Position numbers and translations under genes: made by a program. The notes under the pieces are model-generated. The model made no database searches. It saw nothing but the letters and a program-made list of their open reading frames with translations, and was not told the DNA's origin. DNA of 64,000 nucleotides from Welwitschia mirabilis. Its lineage: Eukaryota > Gnetophyta > Gnetopsida > Welwitschiales. The stretch covers positions 77,267,871 through 77,331,870 of the forward strand of contig JBOZIK010000001.1 in NCBI GenBank assembly GCA_051453625.1. The letters run 5' to 3'. Shown piece by piece: positions 46,551 through 58,323 of the stretch. Numbering within the stretch: position 1 is the first letter of the stretch; each line of letters begins with the position of its first letter.

Positions 46551-48060
46551 GAAGAAAAAACCATGCACCTATATCTATTCTAAAAATTATACCATTTTGA
46601 ATTACTTTAAAGTGTTGACATAGATGGAAAATAATGGAAGAATTACCTAGTACCATGTTTTTTAATAAATGTAATACTATTGTTAATAAATAACTATCCA
46701 ATAATAGCCATTTGACTGCTTGTAACAAAATAAAATTAAGAGACTGTTGATGTCATTTAATGAATTCCCTAGCCCTTCTTATTTGAAGGCTATTTATAAG
46801 TCCTAAGACACTCTAAGAGTATATAATCATGAGCATGTGGAGAATAAGTCCCTTGGCCTATCAAATAAATCAATGCTTGTATTGTAGTTTAGGTCTACAT
46901 TAGCTAAAACTAATTAGAGGTTTGTGCATTGTTATTTGAGGATTTTCCATCAAGGCTTGGTCATGTACATGATTTCATAATTTTAAAGACTTACACACTC
47001 AATTGCTTATTTTATTTTTAGAGCATTATTTGAAATAGAAGCATGTGAATTTCATAGAACAGAAGACTATGTGAATAAGGAAGAATCAACTCATTTCCCT
47101 TTGTTAGTTGAATAAAATTAGATATTTTTTTCAATGTTATACGCTTATTACCATTAGATGTGGTATTTTAACCAAAAACACTTGAACTAGAAGTAGTTTA
47201 AGCTTTATTCTTATGATATTTATTAGTAAACTTCTTCCATTGTAAAAAGTGATAATTGTTAATAAATAACATTTTCTATGGTGATAGTTGCAAGAACTCA
47301 TAAGATTAAGTAAAATACCTATTGCTAATGGGTAAAAGAAATATCTTTAAGAGATAAAAAGAAATATCTTTAAGAGATAAATCTTTCTTTTTTTGTTATT
47401 GAAATCTATATCAACAAAATACCTTGTTCTAGATCCAAGCAAAGAAGAAAAGTTTTGAATGTTAGTGACTAGTCAAAAAAACTTGATAATCTTATGCATT
47501 AATTCCTTAAAAATAAAAGGAAAATGTAGTTAACCCATCAAAGAAGATCCACGATAATGTTTCAAAGGATTAAAATTAAAATTCAATTTCCATTATTGAA
47601 CTATTAAGATAACATGCTAATGAACAAAGTATGAAAGGAAATGATTTTTGCTATCATAGAGGTTTTTAGTAACTTTAATTAGGAAAAAACGATTTTAAGT
47701 GAGAATTTTAGAAAGGAGGCTATAACATTACAATGGAATAAACCTATTCCAAGAAAGAAATTTATCTTGGAACATAAGCCAAGATTTACAAGAAGATATA
47801 TCATGAGTAAAGATTGGCAACATGTTGATTAAATAAATTATCATATAAAATAAAGTAAAAAAAATTTATACGTGCTATTCTTTCTTTAAAATTAAATGGT
47901 AAGATGTCTTGAAATCCATATTCAATTGTATTTACAATATTTAAATCACCCTTACAAAGAGTGAGATTATTTTAATGTTCAAAAATCTTGTGTCTTCACA
48001 GTTATAGAAAACCCTTTATAATTTGCATCACCAAATCTTTGTAGTTTCAAAAAACCATTT

Positions 48061-49618
48061 GAATAAACTTAATAATGGTCTTATTGAAATTTAACAAGTG
48101 ATACGTTATAATATTCCACTATCATATTAATCATATTTTAATTTTTATAATTTTAGTCTCTTAAACTTTTGTGGATTAAATATTTTAGTAAATATATAAA
48201 TAAATGTCTAACACTAGTTTATTAGTAGTTAAATTTTATCTATATTGTTACTAAAATTTTATTATAAAGGATTACTATTTGGATTTTATTATGCAACACA
48301 TCTTGAATCACTTAATCTTTAACTAAAGGAATAATTTCCTGCTATAATCATTAGATCCATGATGTCATTGATGTTTTGGACATGAGAGGTTTTTCAAAAA
48401 TTGGAGTAAAGATCAACTACAAAATAATCAAATAAAATCTATAAAAGTAATCAAAATTAATTACTAATAGAAAATGAAAAATCTTCTAAAAGGATCTACT
48501 TATTTAATCTTAATGATGAAGTAATCTTGCTTTGACCAAATTCAGTGAATCCTAATGCATCAAGCATGTGAAATTGAATGTAAAGCTTTAATCTTAAGGA
48601 TATATAAGCATCATATGCCTAAGGGTTGAACATTTAACATATTCTTTTGGATTTATTTTCTATTACTTATTCTTCGATTCACTATTGACATTTTCATGTT
48701 TTCTCTTTTCTCATCCATTAAATTATTCTATGATAAGGGCTCATTTCATTATGAGATTCTAATACTTNNNNNNNNNNTGACAACTTTATTTTGAAGCCTA
48801 AGGGCATACTTTGTATTAGATAACTAGGCGCTATACTATCTGCATTACTAGTTAATGCAATTTGATCTCTAATTGGCTTTGTGTTTTTCTTCCATCATTG
48901 ATGCATTTATGATTACTTACATTACAATAGCTAATTTTGAATATTTTCTCATATATTGTTATTTAAGTTTGTTTACTCTAATATTTTATTAGGATTTGCT
49001 AGGATAAATGATTAATATGTGAAATGTTTAATTCTTTCCTTTTTTGTATCTACATTTTTCGATAAGATGATTCAGCTCTGAATGATGGTGATATTTTAAT
49101 ATAGCAAGTTGTTTTATTCACATTTAAAACGTTAAAGATATGAAATAAATGATTTGTCACTTTTCCATAAAATCCTCTTTGTTTAATAAGCTATCTGTCA
49201 TGTCCAACTTTTTCTAAGATTAAAAAACTTTCCAAGTTAATTAGATAAATACTTAAATATTAAAAATTAACTAATAATAATAAGTCCAATTATGAGTTTT
49301 TAATAGTAACAGTAAATATAAATATTTGCATGCTCATCAAGAATTTTCTGAAAACTTAAATTTGTTACTTTTAGTTCATTAATTGAAAGGTTGAGTTAAT
49401 TATGAAATTTTCTATTACTTATGCATGTTTTCTACTCTTATAGTTTAAAATTGAATTACTTGACTTATTTTTAGAAGTAAACTGAAGATTAGTATAGATT
49501 TCATTTAATTATATCTTATTTGTGGAATAGTAAATTATAGATATTCTAAAGTTTTCACTCATGTTATTTATTTGATATAATTAAATTTAATTAGCAATGT
49601 TTTTATATTATTATTTAT
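48061..49618. other. No gene recognised; contains a 10-N gap at 48768-48777
   Basis: AT-rich spacer between LINE copy B and the Copia element at 49619. No domain or long frame is seen. Confidence 0.55.
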
Positions 49619-51224
49619 TGAGGATTATTGAACTCAGAGGAAAGGGGCGAATGAGTTCTATCAAATAAAAATTTTAACCAAGAACAAAATAAAACAAACA
49701 ATATAATAAACACCTTATTGAGATAACGTGGTTCCCCAACTTGGGCACGTTCACACATAGAGGGTAGATTTCTTTCATATCTCTAGATATTATTGACCTT
49801 TAATGAATAGTGATTTTGGCTTAGCACCAACCTTACAATAATATGAGAGCCTCCTTACAATGCAACACTCTCCTCTCCTTTGAGAGACTAATAAAAATGT
49901 GCACACAGGCATAACCACAAAGTGATATGCTCATCACAAGGTAGCAACCTCTTCCCCTCAAGGAAATTCAACAACAATATGAGATGCTTTTCATAAGAAT
50001 GCAAACTCTTCCTCTAAAATAAATACAACAATAATTTAAGATGCTTCTTGTAAGACAATAAACTCTTTCACTTGGGAAAATATAACAACACAAGTGCTCA
50101 TAGGCACAACCTCAATGCACACCCAAAGGTTTCTTAAAATGAGTTTGATAATGCAATAATGGACTTTACAATAGTATTCAATAATGAGATAGTCCAAAAA
50201 TATAAAATCTAACAAACAAATACAACTATAAGCCTGAAATAAGGTAAGTTTGATGATGAGCTTGAGTTCCTTTTTTTTCGTCATTGTTACATGTGCTCAA
50301 GAATGATGCAACAATGTAGGATACAAGAATCAAAGATGAAGAAACTAAGAGGTCTTCGCAAATGATAGCTTTTGATCTTTGTAAGTAGTTCTAATAATTC
50401 ATGTGTTCATTTTCTAATTCATTCATTATGTGCCTTAAAAATGTGATCATTTAGTTCTTTAATTCATTCATTCTATTAATGCTACATTTATTCCATCACG
50501 TCATGCCTTTGTACCATTTGAGAGATGCTAGATTTATGACCTTGAATAGGAGCCATTTGAATTTTGTAATTATCATGTAATAGATAGAAGCATCTAGGCA
50601 TCAAATGCACATCTTCATTTTTATTTAACATGACCTCGATCCAAGATGTATTCAAAATTATAGATGTCTACTAATACTCAGATATCTTCACTTAGTAAAC
50701 ATATTCATCTATGCCTAGAAATTGATGAAAATTAGACTATATAATATTTGACCCTCCATGGTCATGAATTCGTAATGTAAAACTAAATAGCATCCTTGAA
50801 AATTAAAATATTTGTTAAAGTATGAAATGACTCTGTTACCTATTCCATTTCAGTGTAGATATCTTTAAACATATAGATGTCTTTCATCAGTGTGATACAA
50901 ACTTTCAATGCAAACGTCTTCATTGAGATAGTCATTTTTAACCTGTGACTTGAAAGCTACTACATAATAGGTGTCTTTAATACATAGATGTCTTCACCGT
51001 AGATGTATTTAAGGTCTAGACATCTTTACCATAAACATGTTTCATTCTATAGATGTTTTAATTAACTAATTTGACAATTTCAATTTTGAGATTTTTGTGA
51101 GGTATCATATTGAAGGTTTGATTAACTTGTGCTTATCATGATCAGATTTTCTTTACAACGACTTGTCTACACAATGACACAGAATATTTAACTAGTGAAA
51201 TCATTAAAACTAGATTTACCAACA
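49619..51224 (-). repeat. Left LTR (3' LTR) of the Copia element
   Basis: Bounded TGAGGATTATTGAA ... TTACCAACA on the plus strand. It matches 56725-58323 throughout (for example the start, TGAGTTCTATCAAATAAAA-type blocks, and the last 30 bp). Divergence is substantial, so the insertion is old. Confidence 0.88.
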
Positions 51225-51240
51225 ATCTCCTCCTTTTTGA
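51225..51240 (-). other. Polypurine tract
   Basis: Plus strand ATCTCCTCCTTTTTGA directly follows the LTR end. On the element strand it is AAAAAGGAGGAGAT, a textbook plus-strand priming site. Confidence 0.8.
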
Positions 51241-54224
51241 TGATGACCAAAACTTGACAAATCTTATTAATACAATATCATTTAATCAACTCAGATTAAG
51301 TATTCATCTTTAAGGTAGAAAAGCACATAAGCATATTTTATAATAGTATTTGATACATTATGATTCTACCACTTGAGAAACATGTAGAGATTAGAGTAAA
51401 AAAGGAACATTAGCATTTAATAAAGTCATTTATGAAAATTAGCAACTAATGAAGTAAAATGTAATCATGGTAATATGCTAATAACAAAATTAGAGCATTA
51501 TGTGCCAATGATACATAATATTAAAACATGAAAGTGTGATAATAGATAAAGTGTGCTAATAATAAGAATGTTTCACATAACAACAATGGTAGAAAAGACA
51601 AGGCATGATAATGTATGCTAAGTAGTCAAGAGTGATCATCAATGGATAATGATATCATTCAAGGATTTAGTCCATCATGTCATAGTCAAGTTTCACATGC
51701 CCAATCAGATGTCCTCATGTTAAAAGATAATTTGTCCAACTGATTTGCCATTTCTTCTCAACTAATTTGCATATACTTCTTCTCCTTTTCGGATAATAGA
51801 TAAACTGAGCTAACCACTAAGAGCAGAGTCACTTATATAATGTGTGCCTTTTTCTTCTTTATCACTATTATCATCATTGTCATAAATAGGAGAGGTTTGG
51901 TTGGAATAAGATGATGAGGATGTCGTTGATAGATTGTGGCACTACCTAAAGGGATGCTAAGAGGTTTCACCTAGGCCCTCATGAAGCTATCTCTTCATAC
52001 GTTGGTATGTTTGAGAAGTGATACCTATCCTAAAGAAGCTGGCTATGGTGGCCTTTGAAAAGGATGATGGTAATGTAATGATGGTAAGTTATGGCACATG
52101 AAAGGGTTCCATGTAATGTGGAGGTGGATATGGTATGTGTGGTGGTGGTTAGGGTTTAGGAGGTGATGGTGGCTAAGAAGGATAAGGGACTAATATCTTG
52201 CAACATGGATGATAAAAGATAAGAGGCTAAACATATGAGCTCTCTAACTCTATCTTCTATTGCCTCTGCTATGAAGGACCTAGAGCCTACTACTTTCCTT
52301 ATACCTAGGCCTTTGTAAGATCCTTGTACTCCCCCTAAATATGTGCCTCATATCTTGATGAATCATTTGTAGAATCACTATCTTCTGCTCTGCCAAAGTC
52401 ATAATCTATGCCTTGTGGAGTTGAACAAACTTCTTCTTGTTCTAATTCTTGCCCTGAGTCTATTCATGTGGGAGTCCTCATGAATTTCTAACTCTTTATT
52501 GGTGATTTACCCTTATTAGTAGTGGACATGTGTTTCTTTAACTCAATAAATTTCTGCCTATTTTACCAACCATTTTTACTATTTCCTTTAATTCCTTATT
52601 GATGAATGATGAACTGTGTCTAATAGTGAAGTAAGATCATTGAAATTGTGATGGCCTCATACTTGTACCTTCACTTGATGGCACTAGAACTTGAATTTGA
52701 CTAGAAGTTTCTTCTGATGAATAAGAGTTACCTAAGGAACTACTATTCTGACACTACTAATGATTAAGCTAATTAAACACAGATGCTTCAAGGTCTATCC
52801 CTTGCAAAACAAGGTAATGATGTTCATGCATAAGATAAAGCCCAAATCTATCTTTAAACAAGTAAGTAAATAGAAAACCATAAAAGTTTTCATTTGTTTG
52901 CATTAACGGTAACTACCCCCTTTGAATAAAATATTATAGAACATGATTAAACTGAGAATGCAAGTATTAGGAATCATATCTTTATGCTCTATATTTTCAA
53001 CAAAATTCATTTTAGGGTGTTCAAATAAATTGTTACTCATAGTTCTCCTTGACACATAGATATCTCTTGAAGTAAAAGTCTCTTTAAATGAATGCATATA
53101 TAATTGAAGCAATTAGAATCATATATGCTAAGTAATGAATTTATAAAACTAGGAGTAATGTGCAATGGAGTATCTTTGACCTAAGTCTGAAAAGCCCTTA
53201 TGCTATCATCTATCTTGTGGATGTTAGAATAGAATTCCATCATCACTGGATCTAGTATACTTTGATCTAACTCAATAATCATTTCTAATTTAAGTTGAAA
53301 GAAATAAGTTATAAGCTAATTTTTCTACTCTCTTTTAAATCTATGAGTTCTTTTCACAACTATAGAGTACTTTGTCCAAGTTTTATATCTTCTTGCAGCT
53401 ACCTCATGGTAAAAATGGAGCTCATACTAAGATTTTTGAGGTTTTGATGCTTATTCTTTATCTTTTGAAGTAATAATAGACTCTCTTGTAACCATTTTTG
53501 AGAGAATAGATGGAAATCTAAACAAAAAATAACTAAAAATGCAAGAAATAACTAAAAAATGTACACCTGTGAAAAATAACCCTATCATTATAAAGATGTC
53601 TTCCAAAACGAAGATGTCTTACTAAAGAAATCTAAGAATATCAACCTTGAAAAATTCTCTAAGAGGATACATATCAATTGAAGACTTGAAAATGAGATGT
53701 GGTAGTCCCTTTTGTAAATAAAAAGACTCAGAACCATAGTTTTTGGTGTGTTTTTAATATTTGCAAGAGTATAAGAAAGACGTATACTTACAAAAAGACA
53801 TTTAAAATGCAAAAGGTAGATGTCTACAAAGTTAAAGATATTTGCTGTTAAAAATTTTCCAATATATTTTCCCTATTGTTAGGATGTCTACTAATTTAAA
53901 AACATCTTTTTCAAAAAATTTAAAAAGCATACTTGACCTTTGAAGATGTTTGTAAAACTCAAGATGTCTACTCCAAAGACGTCTACAAATTTGAAGACCT
54001 CTCTCTGATTGATATCTATAAAATTGAAGATGTCTGCAATGAAAGTTCTTGAAACTTTCAAAAAAATCTATAACTAATACAAACATAGCAATAACACTTC
54101 AAAAAAATAAATAACTGTGCACAAAATTTAACTGTTACTACATATAACTATAATCTTAACTCATAGATAAATATAAGGTGGAGTTAAGATTTAAATGATA
54201 TTTTACCTATAAACTTACTTGATT
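51241..54224 (-). mobile_element. Extra internal region 3' of pol (possible additional ORF, decayed)
   Basis: On the minus strand short frames rich in Ser, Pro, Asp and Glu are seen (for example STTSSSSYSNQTSPIYDNDD near 51850-51915 and a Pro/His-rich stretch near 52080-52190). No known domain is recognised. Around 53590-54030 the octamer AGATGTCT and its relatives recur many times. An envelope-like ORF, as in SIRE elements, is possible but not shown. Confidence 0.4.
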
Positions 54225-54345
54225 AATAAGGTCCAATCCCCATGTTCCTATATGATTTTCTAAACTTTTTAGTACCTAGTGGTTTTGTAAATACATTGTA
54301 AAGTTGATCATGTGTACATTCTATTATGATGTCTTGTTGTGCTTT
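54225..54345 (-). pseudogene. C-terminal remnant of Copia RNase H
   Basis: The minus strand reads QQDIIIECTHDQLYNVFTKP and then LGTKKFRKS (plus 54245-54343). This is the conserved end of Copia RNase H (T-x-x-Q-x-A-D-x-x-T-K-P-L). It is fused, just upstream at about 54345-54360, to pre-integrase sequence, showing the deletion junction. Confidence 0.8.
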
Positions 54346-55000
54346 CTATGCTATATCCTTTTCTTTCTAAGACTTTTCTTAACTGCTTTTCCTTTTATAT
54401 GCTTCATATATTTAATTATCAATGCTTTTTAACATAGGAATTCCTCCTATCATTTATTTTATAGACAAGACTTTATTCACTTATCCAAGCTTCCTATACC
54501 ATATCTCTATTTCTTCTATTTTGGTTAGTAAACACGTGGTTTCATTTTTAGATATATCTAGTAAATTAGTGATATAAACATTTGACTTTCTTATACTAGC
54601 AAATAAAACTTTTATAGAACTTTGTTCTCTAATGGCACAATCATCTTTTGTAAAGATAAAAAAATGACATCACCTAATTAACTTACACTCAAAAGATTAT
54701 GTTGTCAACCTTTCATAAAAAATACATCCTTTACCTTTGGTAGATTATCTACTCCAACAGTACTAATACCTTTTATTAGAGATTTTATGTTATCTCCAAA
54801 TATTACCACTCCTTTTTCTTATTCTACTAATGTGGTGAAGCTGGATTTGTCTTTAGTCATGTGTTTTGAGAATCAACTATCAACATACCAAACATGCTTC
54901 TTCACTACTTTCATTACAATTTGTACTAAAAGTACTGGTTTTGATTTTGATATCCATAACTTTCTTGGTTTATCCTATACAAAACATTGTGCCATTCTAT
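54346..55000 (-). pseudogene. Copia protease and pre-integrase domain pseudogene
   Basis: The minus strand from about 54900 has WYVDS (normally W-x-x-D-S-G), SKHMTKDKSSF, KGVVIFGDNIKSLIKGISTV, VFFMKG and HNLLSVS: Copia protease and its downstream linker in full order. It continues to IEEIEIWYRKLG (the L-W-H-x-R-L-G-H motif with both His lost) and IGGIPMLKS near 54440-54530. The frame is mostly continuous with several stops. The integrase catalytic core, which should follow, is absent. Confidence 0.8.
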
Positions 55001-55369
55001 TAGGCCTCTTGGCATTTTTAGTATAATATGTGTTTTTGAATGTTGTTGGATTTTATATTGATAATGAATTCTATTATGACAATAATAGTAGATAATAATA
55101 TTTCTAAATGTCAAGTGTTCATACCTTAACTTGTAATTCCATTTGTCAAATAAACAGGCTAAAGTACTAGTTGAGAGGCTTCATTATATCCCAAACCACT
55201 TTTGTCACTTGAGCTTCTACACTGCTCAAGTATAATATTTAATCCTTGGGTAAATTTTTCTTTGATTTTCTTTGAGTTTGATGGTTCCTATTTTACATTT
55301 TTAAAATCACATTTTAGTTTACTAATCTTAGCTTTGAGAGCTAATTTTTTAGAAGATAATTTATTATAA

Positions 55370-56620
55370 GAATCTTTTATTGTTCATAAACTTCTTCACG
55401 AGTATGAAGTATTTTCTGCATCTTAGTACATACCTTTTGTAATTTAACAAATTCTTTAGAAATTAAATCATACCTTTCTTGAAGGTTCATGCCTGTATCA
55501 TCTTTTCTTTCTAATTCATACTCTTCATCTATCTCACCATTTTTTTCTTGAATATATACAAAAGCCATGTATGAAGGATGATCTTTATCATTATTAGATG
55601 TTTCTACTTTCATTGCTTCATTACCATTCCATTTTGTGAAGAAATATCTATTCTTATTTGGCTCCTTCTTTTGTTTCTCTTCCTACATTCTCTTATCATT
55701 AGAACATTTTTGAGGCTATATGTCCTCATCCTCCATATACCCAAAATTCTAGATTAGAAACATTATATTTACAAGAAAAAGAAGTGTTACTAGAAGACTT
55801 ACCTTTAAACTTATCTTTGGCTTGAAATCTTGATGATTTTTTGAAATCCTCCCTTTTGTTATACTTATGTAACAAAATTATTTTTACCTTCTTTGTGATG
55901 GGAGTAGTTCCTCATCTATTTCATCCTCAGAGTCATCTTATTCTAGTTCTTTATTTGCCTTTCTTCTTGAACTTTCTTTTGTTCTTTCACTAGCCGTAAG
56001 AGTAATGGGCTTTTTTTTAAGGTACTCTCTTGCATGAAATTCATTTCGTATGCTATTAGAGTACTTTGAAGTTCTTCTATCTTCATGGAGTTGAAATCTC
56101 TTAACTCTTCTATGGCTATAGTCTTGAACTTGTATTTAGTTGTTAGAGATCTAATAATGTTTTATATTACCTTGGCCTTTGAAAGGATTTCACCAATGCC
56201 ACAATTATGTTCATGATATTTGAGACTTCTTTGAAGTACTTTTGAACTGTCTCTTTATTTTTTATCTTGATATTTTTGAATTAGTTTGTCTATAAAAGTA
56301 GCTTTAACTACTTTACAATAAAAGCTCCTTCATATGTTCCAACTAGAATGTTCCAAATTTCTTGTGTCATCTTGCAACCTACTACTTTATTAAACTCCTC
56401 TATTATTAAAGCTAAACAAAGTGCATTTTTGGCTTTTAAATCATATATGAAAGCTACTTTTTCTTTATCTTCAGAATCTTTTCTTTATTTAATCTATGTG
56501 ATGGTGTTACCTACAACATTTTTTACGGTTTTTGTAGGATCTATATATCCTTCTTTTATGATTTACCATATCTGAAACTCAAAAGATTATAAGTACATCC
56601 ACATCCTTATATTTCAATAG
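55370..56620 (-). pseudogene. Copia gag (UBN2 and zinc knuckle) pseudogene
   Basis: On the minus strand GYIDPTKTVKNV (plus about 56518-56553), LKAKNALCLALIIEEFNKVV, GCKMTQEIWNILVGTYEG (about 56320-56440) and FKEVSNIMNII follow the standard Copia gag pattern. A zinc knuckle remnant (about 55690-55760) keeps only part of its Cys/His set. A 78-codon acidic frame (55377-55613) with LQERYDLISKEFVKLQKVC follows, as in other Copia elements that have a coiled-coil tail after the knuckle. It is broken by stops. It lies just inside the primer site and upstream of protease. Confidence 0.8.
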
Positions 56621-56710
56621 GCATAGTTTACCCATCAAAGAATGGAGGTCTAACAAATTGTAGCCCTTTCATAGTTTACTCAAGGGAGTCACTCCTTTTC
56701 ATGAGTACCT

Positions 56711-56723
56711 ACTTTGATACCAC
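56711..56723 (-). other. Primer-binding site, initiator tRNA-Met type (decayed)
   Basis: Plus strand ACTTTGATACCAC is the complement of TGGTATCA plus altered downstream bases. It lies 1-2 bp inside the right LTR. Confidence 0.8.
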
Positions 56724-56724
56724 T

Positions 56725-58323
56725 TGAGAATCATTGAATTCAAAGGGGAGGTATGAATAAGTTCTATCAAATAAAATATTTTAACTAAAAATAGAATTTA
56801 AAAATAGTATAATAAACACTTTTCTAAGATAACATTATTTCCCAATTTGAGTACATCCAAACATAAAGGATAGCTTCCACTCATACCTTTGGATATTCTT
56901 GACCTATAGAAAATAGTGGTTTTGATTTACTACCTATCTTATAATAATATGAGAATCTCCTTGTAAGGCAACACTCGCTTTCCCTTAGGTAAATTAATAA
57001 AAATATGCACATAGATACAACCACAAAGTGGGATGCTCCTCATAAGGTGGTAATCTCTTTATCCTAGGGAAATACAATAACAATGTAAGATGCTTCTCGT
57101 AAGGTAGCAAACTTCTTTCCTTCAAAAGAATATAACAATAATGTGAGATTCTCTTTCTTCAGAGAAATATAATAACACACATACTTATAGGCACAACCTC
57201 AATGGATACTCGTACAAGGGTTTTCTTATAATGAGTTTGATAATATAAAAATGAACTTTACAATAGTATTCAAGAATGAGATAGTCCAACAATGTAAGAT
57301 CCAACAAACAAATCCAACTATAAATCTAAAATATGTATCTTTAATAGCGAGCTTGAGTTACTTATTGTCATCATTGCCACGAGTGCTCAAGAATGATGTA
57401 GTAATGTGAGATACATGAATAAAAGTTGTAGACACTAAGAGTTCCTTGAAAATGATAGCTTTTGATCCTTCGTGAGTAGTTTCAATCACCTGTGTATTCA
57501 TTACCTTATGCCAGATTTGTTTGTTATGTGCCTCAGAAGTGTGATCATTTAGTTTCTTGATTTGTTCATTCTATCAATGCTGTATTTATTCTGTCATATC
57601 ATGTTTTTATACTATTTGAGAGATGCTAGCTATTTAACCTTATATAGGAGCTGCTTGAATTTTGTAACCATCATGAAATGGATAGGAACATCTAGGCATC
57701 AGATATGTATCTTCATTTTTATTCAATGTAAATCTTGATCCAATATGTCTTCAAAATTATAGACATCTACTAATACTCAGACATCTTTATCTAGTAGACG
57801 TCTTTATTCAAAGTGCCTAGAACATAATGAAAATTGAACTGTATAATATATAGCCTTTTGTGATCATCAATTCACAATTCAAAAATTGATAGAATTTTTG
57901 GAAAGTAAAATATTTGTTAAAGTATAAAATGACTTTGTTAGTTATTTCAGTTTAGCATAGATGTCTTTAACAGGTAGACGTCTTTTATTAGTATCAGATC
58001 CAACTTTTAGCATAGTCATCTTTGTTGAGATAGTTAACTTATAAATTGAAAGATAGTATATCATAAATGTCTTTAATATATAGACATATTTACCATAGAT
58101 GTCTTCAAAGTTTAGACATCTTCACCATAGATGTCTTCCATTCTATAGACATCTTTAGTTAACTAATTTGGTAATTTCAATTCTAAGCTTTCCATGAGGT
58201 ATCATCTTAAGGATCCAACATTGACTTATGATTATCATGATCAAAATTTCTTTGTAATGACTTATATACATAATGACATAAAATATTTAACAAGTGAAAT
58301 CATCAAAACTAGATTTACCAACA
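56725..58323 (-). repeat. Right LTR (5' LTR) of the Copia element
   Basis: Bounded TGAGAATCATTGAA ... TTACCAACA on the plus strand. Its left-LTR partner is 49619-51224. It contains a cluster of octamers AGACGTCT, AGACATCT and AGATGTCT at 57761-58154. Confidence 0.88.
57761..58154. promoter_or_regulatory. Cluster of palindromic AGACGTCT-type octamers in the LTR
   Basis: Copies: AGACATCT 57761, 57779, 58114 and 58147; AGACGTCT 57796 and 57976; AGATGTCT 57959, 58097 and 58129. AGATGTCT and AGACATCT are the two products of one C-to-T change in the palindrome AGACGTCT. Its ACGT core is of the type bound by plant bZIP factors, so a regulatory array is plausible (inference). Confidence 0.45.

Larger units (their letters stand above)
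42320..48060 (-). mobile_element. L1-like LINE copy B, degenerate
   Basis: It is the more complete partner of LINE copy A. On the minus strand endonuclease, reverse transcriptase and the 3' region follow in L1 order; the probable ORF1 region is 46800-48050, not readable. Both ends are placed by homology to copy A. It contains a SINE with target duplication, a 100-N gap and a 93-bp tandem duplication. All frames are broken. No poly-A tail was identified at the 3' (left) end. Confidence 0.75.
49619..58323 (-). mobile_element. Minus-strand Ty1/Copia element with 1.6-kb LTRs, internally deleted
   Basis: An 8.7-kb element with both LTRs, polypurine tract (left), iMet-type primer site (right), gag, protease and pre-integrase, then the last part of RNase H, and about 3 kb of extra internal DNA beyond pol. 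Integrase core, reverse transcriptase and most of RNase H are missing. Flanking 5-mers TTTAT (49614-49618) and TTTAC (58324-58328) differ at one position and probably represent the target duplication. Long LTRs and an extra 3' region recall the SIRE/Maximus lineage, but this is inference. Confidence 0.85.
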
